From: Gerris lacustris
Taxonomy: Eukaryota > Arthropoda > Insecta > Hemiptera > Gerridae
Assembly (NCBI GenBank): GCA_951217055.1
Contig: OX578279.1
Span: 72,203,131-72,267,130, forward strand
Direction of reading: 5' to 3'
Length of the DNA stretch: 64,000 nucleotides
Positions within the stretch are counted from its first letter, which is position 1, and every line of letters begins with the position of its first letter. The position numbers were made by a program, and so were the translations under genes. This document shows, piece by piece, positions 34,499 through 44,375 of the stretch. The notes under the pieces were generated by a model that was not told the origin of the DNA, ran no database searches, and was given only the letters and a program-made list of their open reading frames with translations.

Positions 34499-35214
34499 AC
34501 TGGAAAGTAAGTTGCAGAATGAGATCTACCTCAAAACAAATGTACACTGGAAAGTAAGTTGCAGAATGAGATCTACCTCAAAACAAATGTACACTGGAAA
34601 GTAAGTAGCAGAATGAGATCTTCCTCAAAACAAATGTACACTGGAAAGTAAGTTGCAGAAGAGATCTACCTCAAAACAAATGTACACTGGAAAGTAAGTT
34701 GCAGAATGAGATCTACCTCAAAACAAATGTACACTGGAAAGTAAGTTGCAGAAGAGATCTACCTCAAAACAAATGTACACTGGAAAGTAAGTAGCAGAAT
34801 GAGATCTACCTCAAAACAAATGTACACTGGAAAGTAAGTTGCAGAATGAGATCTACCTCAAAACAAATGTACACTGGAAAGTAAGTAGCAGAATGAGATC
34901 TACCTCAAAACAAATGTACACTGGAAAGTAAGTTGCAGAAGAGATCTACCTCAAAACAAATGTACACTGGAAAGTAAGTAGCAGAATGAGATCTACCTCA
35001 AAACAAATGTACACTGGAAAGTAAGTTGCAGAATGAGATCTACCTCAAAACAAATGTACACTGGAAAGTAAGTTGCAGAATGAGATCTACCTCAAAACAA
35101 ATGTACACTGGAAAGGAAGTTGCAGAATGAGATCTACCTCAAAACAAATGTACACTGGAAAGTAAGTTGCAGAATGAGATCTACCTCAAAACAAATGTAC
35201 ACTGGAAAGGAAGT
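34499..35214. repeat. 47-bp tandem repeat, about 15 units
   Basis: Units begin ACTGGAAAGTAAGTTGCAGA and end CTCAAAACAAATGTAC. Some units are 46 bp (GAAGAGATC for GAATGAGATC), and the subtypes alternate. Every unit carries AAAGTAAGT, close to a consensus 5' splice site; the last two variants read GGAAAGGAAGT. The array stops abruptly at the start of family D copy 2. Confidence 0.97.
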
Positions 35215-35590
35215 GCGCAAAATTTTGATGTTTTTGACAAAATGGCATAAAAAATTAAAAACGATTCACAAATGCTATATATTTTTGTAATCTAATCTTC
35301 AATACCTTTCAATCAATACCCCCACTCAGAATTTAAAAAAAAAAAATCGATTGACATAAATTATCCGTTTTTTTTTTAATTTGAAAACCTGATAATTTTG
35401 AGTTCGCTATTTTTTTCCTGTGTGCGCGTCAGAAAGAATTTTTATACTGCAAGGTTTTATGTTTTTATCTCTTTTAATTCAAAAGTTATTGAAACTGGTC
35501 AGAGTAACAAACAGATAGAGAGACAGACACAGGGACAAAACTATAAGGGTGTCTTTTTTTGATTTTACCAACGAAACTCTAAAAATTAAA
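35215..35590. repeat. Dispersed repeat family D, copy 2
   Basis: It begins GCGCAAAATTTTGATGTTTT and ends TTTACCAACGAAACTCTAAA, with ATTCAAAAGTTATTGAAACT and GAGAGACAGACACAGGGACA inside. It is inverted relative to copy 3 at 39796-40166. Confidence 0.75.
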
Positions 35591-36934
35591 ATGTATAACT
35601 GTTAAGAGGCCGTTAGATTTTATATCTAGCTCAACTTTCATACCTTATCTAGTCGAGAGGCTGAAAATCAGCATTTTAAATTAAAGATTTAACTTGAAGA
35701 AAATCCATCCATTCAATCGATCAAAGGATTTGAAACCAGGTAGTTAAGCTGAATAAATTGTTTTTGTGCATTCAATTTTATCCAGTTATTATTACGTTAT
35801 CAAAAATTAAAATTCTCTGGCTTATTAACTAACAAAGGTTTAATAACAAATAGGTTAAATGAAAAATGCAATTCAAATAAAATATATTAAATAAATTAAT
35901 TGCAACTTTTAAAGAAAACAAAATTGTAGAATCAGATAATTATTAACTGTCACAATAAAGACGCATAAAAGAAAATTATATTTCATTTGAATAAAATGAA
36001 TGTAATGCATTTAAATCTTATACAATTAAATTTTTACCTTTTTCCAAATGACAACCACTGTACACTGATATCGCTACTTTCGATTCCTTTCATACTTTTT
36101 ATTTCATGGTACTAGTTAAAATTCCACAACAGCTGATGAAAGAGGCCTGTAGTTATAATTACATAATTGCGGAAGCATTAATTTCAGAGAGGAAAAGGCT
36201 CATAATATAAGGATAAAAGGCAAAACCCTCGAGACATGTGACCTTGTTTAAACACATCAAAGGAACACTTGCACCGTGAAAATATAAGAGTTTAACGCGT
36301 ATATAAAGCATGCAAGCATAATGCATTCGACTAAACCTCGTGCAGACACAGACGAGGTAAGCCGGTTTAACTAGAACACTCGGATTCTGTATTCTGACTT
36401 GTTCTTCTCTAGAGAAACATGCGTCTTTAAATATGTATTAAGATGAGGTTAGGTTCGTGCCACCAGCAAAATTAGACTCACGACATTACTAGTATTTGTA
36501 GTATACATCCAGAGATGTAATGAAAATTCGAATCAATAGGTTAACCAGAAAATACAAGTAAACCTGAATAATGCCTAGTTCTAAGGGATTCTATGTTCGA
36601 TATCAATTTCGCGCAACATTGAGTCAAAATGATCCTATTTCACACAAGACTCAAATATTCAGCCCCGCAACATACCAAAGAGTCATGGTCGAAAACTCAG
36701 TCGGGACTCAACGCTGCGATAATAAATTCGGACAAACAATCTGAGACAATGGATCTAAACAAAGAATTATAGTGTTTACTATGCTCACGGGAACTCAGAT
36801 ATGTCACCTTTTAATGTTTAAAGCACTTATCAACAAACAATAGTCCAAGTAAAATAAAGTAAGTTAACCGTTGGGAGATTAATTTACCGGACAGAATAGA
36901 ATAGGGGTAGGATTTTATAACAATTATGATTTTA
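35591..36934. other. Unassigned stretch
   Basis: No coding or structural feature was recognised on either strand. Confidence 0.4.
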
Positions 36935-37115
36935 AACAGTATAAATAATTATGGTCTAGCATCCAAATTTCATTAAAATCAAACGATTACTTTTTAAGAT
37001 ATGTTGGTTCGCAAATATTGAGTGACAAACAGACACGGGATTAAAAATATTCCCTGATTTCTGTCTTGGAATTTTTGAAATCGTAGTATTTGGAACGATC
37101 ACATAGCTACCGTTA
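36935..37115. repeat. Dispersed repeat family E, copy 3
   Basis: ATCCAAATTTCATTAAAATC, TTTTTAAGATATGTTGGTTC, GAGTGACAAACAGACACGGG and TTCCCTGATTTCTGTCTTGG align with 4530-4680. The overlapping 73-codon minus frame is a translation of the repeat. Confidence 0.7.
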
Positions 37116-38054
37116 CCTTCGGCAAGCTCAGGAACAAAATGTGACAAAAAGAATATCTTCTTCTTCTTCGTACTCAAATATAATTATAAATAAAGATTTA
37201 GAGTGAATTTTGAGAATTTGAGGGAAAAATTCCAACAAGAATTTATAAAAGACAGGAAAGTGTTTTTCAAAATACTGAACCAAGAGAGAACGACAAATAT
37301 TCTCGATGATATTTTTAGTCACACGTCTGCTTATATAACATAAAAAGTATTTCTTATGACACTTTAAAGCATCTTATTTATTTATATTATGACCTGGATA
37401 AGGAAAAGTGGAGGAACAGAAAATTATTTATGAGAGATTTAGTGTAAGAAATCTACTGTCTCTGGAAGGTTATCCCTAGCTTTAAATTTATTTAGAAATC
37501 CCTAGAGCACAAGGAAAGGATCCTATTTCTATTTCCTTAATTCTTTGGTGCTTCTTTAGTCTCTATTAATAACCAAAGCTCGTCTCAGGACTATCAATTA
37601 TTATTATTATTTAAAAAAAAAACTTTTACTTATTTTTATTACTATTTAAAAATAGAATTTATCACCATTCTCTCGTTTAAATGCTAATGTAACCCTAGAA
37701 TAAGATCTATGTATTTCTACATTATAGGTTTAATGCAATTTCACAGACCTGGTGAAGCATTTTCTTGACAATGCGACCTTACCCTTATTAAACCGCTGCC
37801 TCGTATGCAATAACATAAACCGTTATACTTACAAAGGTAAACACGTATTAATATATGTACAATAACAATTATTATTAATGTTAGAATTAAGCTAAGGTTC
37901 CAATCAACAGTTTAACCCTCGACTACATATTGAATATCAATTATAGTTACTAATTAATTTTAATGTTTACATAACTACTAAAGATCATAAGAAGACAATG
38001 TTAATAATAATAAACCAAACTGTTGATTTTGTATAAGTACTGTATAAGATGATT
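37116..38054. other. AT-rich stretch, nothing recognised
   Basis: No gene or repeat boundary is supported. Confidence 0.45.
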
Positions 38055-38795
38055 TTGGATTGTTACTCCCCTTATAAAAAAGACAGAGGGGAGTAACAAT
38101 CTGAAGAAGGTGTATGGAATGTTCTTCTTTAGATTGTTAATCCCCTTATAAAAAGGACAAGGAGGAGTAACAATCAAAAGAAGGTGTATGGAATGTTCTT
38201 CTTTACATTGTTACCTCCCTTATGAAAAGGACAGAGAGGAGTAACAATCAAAAGAAGGTGTACAGAATGTTCTTCTTTAGATTGTTACATCCCTTATAAA
38301 AAGGACAGGGAGGAGTTACAATCAAAAGAAGGTGTGCGGAATGTTCTTCTTTATATTGTTACTTCCCTTATAAAATGGACAGAGAGGAGTAACAATCAAA
38401 AGAAGGTGTACAGAATGTTCTTTTTTAGATTGTTACTCCCCTTATAAAAAAAGACAAAGGGTAGTAACAATCTAAAGAATGTGTATGGAATGTTCATCTT
38501 TAGATTGTTACTCCCCTTATAAAAAGGACAGGGATGAGTAACAATCAAAAGAAGGTGTACAGAATGTTCTTTTTTAGATTGTTACTCCCCTTATAAAAAA
38601 AGACAAAGGGTAGTAACAATCTAAAGAAGGTGTACGGAATGTTCTTCTTTATATTGTTACTCCCCTTATAAAAAGTAACAGTGTGATATTTCATTGCCCT
38701 AAAGTATATTGGACTAAACATCCCTTTGTCTTAATAGTTATTTAGTCAAAGTCATTTATATTAAAAAAACATAGGGGAGTAACAATCTAAAGAAG
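38055..38795. repeat. Nine-unit hairpin array grown from a MITE
   Basis: ATTGTTACTCCCCTTATAAA recurs at 38059, 38133, 38207, 38281, 38355, 38429, 38504, 38578 and 38653 (period 74-75). In each unit GGAGTAACAATC follows within ~25 bp, so every unit folds into a hairpin. The last unit continues into GTATATTGGACTAAACATCC and ends AGGGGAGTAACAATCTAAAG. That is the body and right end of the MITE at 18813-18972. The array is therefore a tandem expansion at the left end of a MITE. Confidence 0.92.
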
Positions 38796-39394
38796 TAACG
38801 CTATTATTATTAGTTTAGCATTTAAAACAATTCTCGGATTGAATTTTATCATTTTTAAATGGGTTGATAAAGTATATTTTATGGTCCACGACAGCTAATT
38901 ACAAGTGCATGCTAGAGACCCTTGCTCGGTGCACGGCATCGCCATATTAATGGGTAGTTACTTAAGTGAAATTACGTTTATCCGGTTATGAGAGTCAATC
39001 ATACGCGATACGCTCTCCATGGCGAGCATCATCACATATAGATGTAAGTAGAGTTTGTGTCACTTTGAATAAGAAGTTACAGAAATTTAATTAAGTCTTC
39101 TATCTAAAATGGCGATGTCTATTTGCTACTGTAAATGCTCCCTATTTGTTTATAGATAAAATTAAAGTAAAATTCATAGTTTGAAAACATAGATGGAACA
39201 TATGTACATTGAAAGCTAAGTGGTTTGCCACCGATAGAGAAATAGTTGTTTTCTTTTATGACTCTTCTTAAAGAAGTGACTTTTTTGTAAGAGCATTTCA
39301 CACGAAATGACCTCATATCCACGAGGGACATGTAGCTAGCTATCCAGGGCGTGTTAGTCGAGTAATTTTGTCTTTGTATAGAGCGTCAGATCGA
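38796..39394. other. Unassigned stretch
   Basis: A 70-codon minus frame (39119-39331, starting MSLVDMRSFRVKCSYKK) is not recognised. Confidence 0.35.
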
Positions 39395-39480
39395 TTTGGG
39401 GTTGTTTGCATTTTTTACCGATGCCCTGGAGGGTAACAAGCTAGCCGAATTCCAAGGTTCAATTCTCACACCGCGCTGTC
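39395..39480 (+). repeat. Possible tRNA-related SINE fragment
   Basis: AAGCTAGCCGAATTCCAAGG and GGTTCAATTCTCAC contain a B-box-like element. The A-box region is unclear. Confidence 0.25.
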
Positions 39481-39795
39481 AGTCCCACAAGTCCTTCAAA
39501 TATTCCTGAGTTTAGCAGTTTGCCAGACTTCTAGCTAAAATGCCCTGATACCGCAGGGGAAACCAAACTTCCATTTACCTAGATAGAATTACAGTCTGTT
39601 AAAAGGAAGAGAGATAGCTAGAGAGAGAGTGGACCTGGTTTTCAACCAAAAAATTTACTTTAACCGTTCAGAAGCAAATAAAACTCGTTATTTTTCTTGA
39701 AATTTGGTGTTGTCTTCTCTTGCCTTCTCGGATCTATTTAAACAATTTTCTACTTGCTCTTTGATTTTTGAATTAGGTTAAGTATTTGTTCAATC

Positions 39796-40166
39796 ACCTT
39801 TTTTAGGGTTTCGTTGGTAAAACCATATAGTTTTGTTCCTGTGTCTGTCTGTCACTCTGTACGGTTCCAATAACTTTTGAATCAAAAGAGAGACCGTTTT
39901 GATGCGGACAAGGAACAATATAGCAAACTTAAATTTATCAGCTCTTCAAATTCAAATGGCTTTGTTATGGATAATTCATAACAAATATTTTTGTTTTTTT
40001 AATTTTGAGTGGGGTATCAAATGAAAGGCGATGAAGTGTAGATAGCAAAAATATATAACACTTGTGAAAAGTGTTTTTTTTTTTTCTTTTTGAAAAGTGG
40101 TGAAAAGTGGTTAATTTTGTTATTCCATTTTGTCAAAAACATCAACATTTTGCCCCCCCCCCCCCC
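39796..40166. repeat. Dispersed repeat family D, copy 3 (inverted)
   Basis: It begins TTTTTTAGGGTTTCGTTGGT and AAAACCATATAGTTTTGTTC, passes through GTGTCTGTCTGTCAC and TTTTGAGTGGGGTATCAAAT, and ends CAAAAACATCAACATTTTGC plus 14 C (40153-40166). It is the inverse of copy 2 at 35215, 4.2 kb away. Confidence 0.75.
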
Positions 40167-42073
40167 TTTATACTACCTAACTAATTCCATGTTCACAATA
40201 CCAACGAAACCCTTTTCACGTGAGCATTCATGCACAACCATTCTTTTTAGAAATGCTAATTTGCACCATAGTTTACCATAAGTTCTAGCTTATTTCTATT
40301 GTTGGAGCCTCCGAATAAGGATATTAAATGGTTAAATAAAGTGGTTAAAGCACCTTAAAATTTAAAAGTGGCAAAGAGATAACCTGTTACAATGGCCATT
40401 AAAATACTACTTTCCGCATTTTATTGTTTAATTTTTACACTAAAACTGCTGGAATGTATTTTTCAGTTTTATATGTACCATGATTAATTGCCTAATCGTT
40501 GTAGAAAAAACATAGTTAGTATAAAATATTAATGGTGACATTTGAAGATAAAATTATTAAGCAAATAACAGACTAATGATAAATTGTTGTTTGTAAAAGG
40601 TTAGCAAGCTTAGGCAAATATGAAAAGGGATTATACAGGTCATTATAATCTATCATTGGCTATATCTTACTCAAGGGTTTAATCTCGTATAAGGATGTAC
40701 TTAGCTGTACGTACATCTAATGATGAGAGAAATACTGCCCTATCCTCAATTAATAGTATTGTCAAAGATCTTTTTAGGTTTCATATAACTGCCCCATCTC
40801 TTATGTAAACATCACCCAAGATAAAAGACACAACCAAAAAGATAGACTAAATACGAACAGATGTAACAATCAATAACTACAATTTTATATCACTTACATG
40901 CATAATTTACAATCGTATGGTACTAGAATTCATTAATCTATTTTGTCTGAGTTATGGGGTTCACAATTTCATAAACATTAAGAAAAAAAATTGTATTGAC
41001 TAGTAGGTATTGTGTCACTTGAGGCATCCCCCTCCCCACTCTTGATCCAAGTATTTTGTGGTAATAAAAAAAAATGAATGTATTTTCTATTTTGTGTTAA
41101 ATAGGGTTTTAATTTTTTTTTGTATCACTACATACATAAAAATAACAATCAGATGATCGTTTTAGTATGAGTTATTTACGTAAACTTTAGACTAAATAAA
41201 CAATTTGAAAAAGTAAAATGGTCAGATTACAAAAGTTTGTCACCAGATCAATTCCGACATTAAAATTGCATTGTACGCGTTAAGGCCAAATGTTAAATCG
41301 AATAAACGTAATAAGAAATCGATATCAATCACAGATAAAAGCATAATTAATAAATAATAAAGTGGTTTCACCTTTTTCGCTCTTAAAAGGAAAGCAGAGA
41401 AATCAGATAATTTTTGGACACTAATATATTTACACCGATTCAGACTTTCATAATGCAAAATTACCGTTTTTATAGTCAAGAATCGGTTCGTCTAACGCAC
41501 TATATGAATTAGTGCATTGTTAGCACTTTTAGTAAGATGAAGATGAGATGATTAGATTATACGTCTCAACTATTATTTAGTGATGCACAAACATAATCAT
41601 TGACGTAATTAAATAATTAATTAATTAAGTAATTAAGTAATTGATATTAATTTACTCGATAAAACAGCATAATTGTAGATCTATACAAGTAGATGAGCTG
41701 AACAAATTTAAATATTACTTTTAAACTAATTATAAAGTACAGCAAAACGAATAAAAGTATACTTATTCCTTCAGAAAAAAAAAATATATAAAATGCTTTA
41801 GTTGTAGAACTGGAAGGTCAAACACCTTGTTCAAACTTAGCAAGTAAGCCACTTATTTTGGTCATCTTTATTGACCCCGTATGGAGTTCAGCTACATCAC
41901 ACTCATATGTAGTGCCCAAGAGAATAAGGTGTGGTCAATAATGAACCATGCAAATCAAAGTGCTGCGGCAAGGAAACAAACCCATATCCTCGACCTTGAT
42001 TCATAGATGGGCGGCAAAAAGTGATGCCTTAATACTCACGGTTACTCTAAACCCCAAAGACAAAAGAATTAAG
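40167..42073. other. Unassigned stretch
   Basis: Mostly AT-rich. The part at 41820-42060 is GC-richer (GTCATCTTTATTGACCCCGT, GTGTGGTCAATAATGAACC) and looks repeat-derived. No gene was recognised. The 79-codon minus frame at 41240-41479 resembles nothing I know. Confidence 0.4.
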
Positions 42074-42077
42074 TTAA

Positions 42078-43068
42078 CCCTAGAAAGCTAACCTGGAGTC
42101 AAAATGACTCCCATTTTTTTTTCAACTACGAATGCACGGTGTCTGTAAAACACAGAACTCCCACATCTCAGCTATGCTATCTCCCACCCTTGAATGACCC
42201 TTCTACACTTCTATCAGTTTCACATTCAGATTCTAAAGGGGACATATCGTTTGTTTTTCTGCAGTCACGGAGTCATTTTGACTCCTGTTTAGTCTTACTC
42301 GTAAATATTTTATAGGTCATTTTGACGCAGAATAGTATTTTTTAGAATAGTATGTCGTGTTATTGTTTATTTTGGCATTTTAAATCTTATAAATTAAATA
42401 GTATGTAACTTTTAATTCAATTATTATTTCAAATTAAAGGTAATATAATTGTAATTTATTCATTTATAAGTATAAATTGTTATATTTTTTTTTTTTTGTC
42501 GTTATATGTCTAAATTATATAAAGTTAATAGAATATGAATATAGTCAAATAATGGAGAAATAATACAATGATCTAAACGACATTTCTCACTTGATGAAGG
42601 AAATGACCGATTCAGATACCGATTATGAAAAAGAGCGTATTCGACAATAATGGTGACGGTTGTGAATTTGGACCCTGATTTGAAAATAGAAAATGCTTTT
42701 TTTGATCCCATCAGCGACGATGAGGAAAATTATAAATTAATTGAAACAATTTACCAAATAGAAAAACCAAAGGAAAGGAAAGAAAAAAGTTATATAAAAA
42801 AAGTAAATAAAACCACTCCGGTTGATAACAATACCGGATATGTATAATAGTAGTCCAGATTGAAAAACCGGAATTAAAAGGAAAAAAATTGTTTTTTATG
42901 GGAAACAAAGCACCTAAGTGTCCCTTCAACTAGCACTAAAACGTGTTAAAAAAATATTGTACATATTAGGCCTTTATATTTTCATAAAACTGGGTATAAT
43001 AGATTTGGGAGTCAATATGACTCAAGGTTAGTCTTAAGAGGTTAAAAAATATGGTTAGCGTTCTAGGG
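42078..43068. mobile_element. piggyBac element, non-autonomous, 991 bp
   Basis: Ends CCCTAGAAAGCTAACC and GGTTAGCGTTCTAGGG lie between TTAA duplications (42074-42077, 43069-43072), the piggyBac signature. The palindrome GGAGTCA-N3/4-TGACTCC occurs at ~42096 and ~42273, with GAGTCAATATGACTC near the right end (~43012), possibly transposase binding sites. Only an acidic N-terminal transposase remnant remains. Confidence 0.9.
42568..42847 (+). pseudogene. piggyBac transposase, N-terminal remnant
   Basis: A frame reading DLNDISHLMKEMTDSDTDYE runs from 42570 and stops at 42648. One base appears lost near its start, because the ATG at 42569 is one out of frame. A second frame (42650-42847) continues with NLDPDLKIENAFFDPISDDE and later EKPKERKEKSYIKKVNKTTP. 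The acidic, Asp/Glu-rich character followed by basic residues is typical of the disordered N-terminus of piggyBac transposases. The DDD catalytic core and the C-terminal cysteine-rich domain are absent. Assignment depends on the surrounding ends more than on sequence identity. Confidence 0.55.
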
Positions 43069-43073
43069 TTAAA

Positions 43074-43189
43074 CAGGGGTTCCCAACGTAGTCTAGGTAG
43101 ACCCCTACGGAAATTTAAAAGGTGTGTATAGTATTCCAGTGGTATATTGTGCAAGAGGGTCGATGAAGGAAAAAGGTTGGGAACCCCTG
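43074..43189. mobile_element. hAT-like MITE, 116 bp
   Basis: CAGGGGTTCCCAACG and GGTTGGGAACCCCTG are inverted ends of hAT type. Flanks share GTTAAA (GGGTTAAA left, AGTTAAAA right) but no clean 8-bp duplication. It lies directly against the TTAA at the right end of the piggyBac element, so it probably inserted there later. Confidence 0.7.
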
Positions 43190-44375
43190 AGTTAAAAACC
43201 TCAAATTATTGTTCATACGACTACTTGGATTGTGACAGATCTTAACAATTGTTTATTTTAAATACAAAACTAGATGATCTGATTTTTCCAAATCCCAGAG
43301 TAAATATAAGCTATTTCATAAATTGTTATTTTTCTATGAATAAGTCACAGAGTAATGTACTTAAGATGGTAACTAGCTAAGTATCATTTCCATTAAATTT
43401 GTCTGCCAAAGAAAGATTACTCGTTTTTTTTAATTATAATTTTTAATTAAAATATTTTTAAGAGTTTTTTTTTTTATTCTCTATAAATTCATATTATAAT
43501 AGTCTCTTTAAGTTAATAGTCTAACATTTTGTTTAAGCAAGCAATATAAAAAAAGGAGGAAAATATCGACAAGAATTTCTTAAGGAACCCCTTCATCAGC
43601 CATTGTCAACTACATAAAAACTAGTTTAACTAAAAAGAAGAGGTCCTTTAAATACAGAAATAGTCGTCAATTATTTACAAAAGAGTAAAGATAATAAACT
43701 GCTAAGAAGTTAAAAGGGTCATTGCAGTATTTTTAGAGTCGTTTTAAGGTTTATATAGTAAGTTTTTTCTTGATGAACTATCAAACCTAAGTTGGGTCGT
43801 TCCGAGGGGTACTCGAAGCTATTAGTACCATCAAGCGTAAAACAGTAATCTTCTGAGAAAAACTTCCCTTTGAGCTGTAATTACTCGACTGATTAATTAT
43901 GAATTTCACTTACTGACTTAATATAGAAACGCAACTCTAATGGAAAGATATTTAAGAAGCAAAGCACAAAGTAATCTTTTTTTTAAAAAGAAAAAAAAAA
44001 GAAATTAATAAATAAAATGTAATCTGTTTAAAGAGAAACGAAAAGAACACTCAGAAAATTAAGACAAATGCAACGATACTTCTAAATGCGTTCACTTATA
44101 AACTTAAATAATCACTGTAATTAATTAAGATAAAATAAAAAATTTCCGTCTTCCAGTCTACATAACAACCCCACTGATTTTTCTTTAACACAGGTATATA
44201 CGGTTATGACTTACTTGACATGAAAAATTCATGAAAAGAATCTGAGAAAAAGGTATAAATTATTAAGAAATCACATTAAAGATAATACTTAAATTCAAAA
44301 CATTAAGAAATTATTTACTTTACCATAAATATTTACTAAACAAACAGAACGATGTTTACAATTAAACCTAAAATT
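43190..44375. other. AT-rich stretch, nothing recognised
   Basis: No supported feature. Confidence 0.5.

Noticed and set aside
34499..35214. CRISPR-like array (regular 47-bp repeats)
   Set aside because: There are no unique spacers between repeats; units are directly contiguous. The sequence is eukaryotic and has no cas genes. The same reasoning rejects the other tandem arrays.
35215..40166. A single 5-kb transposon bounded by the inverted family D copies
   Set aside because: Family D also occurs alone (21 kb, 28 kb), the interior between 35590 and 39796 contains unrelated repeats, and no target duplication was found outside the pair.
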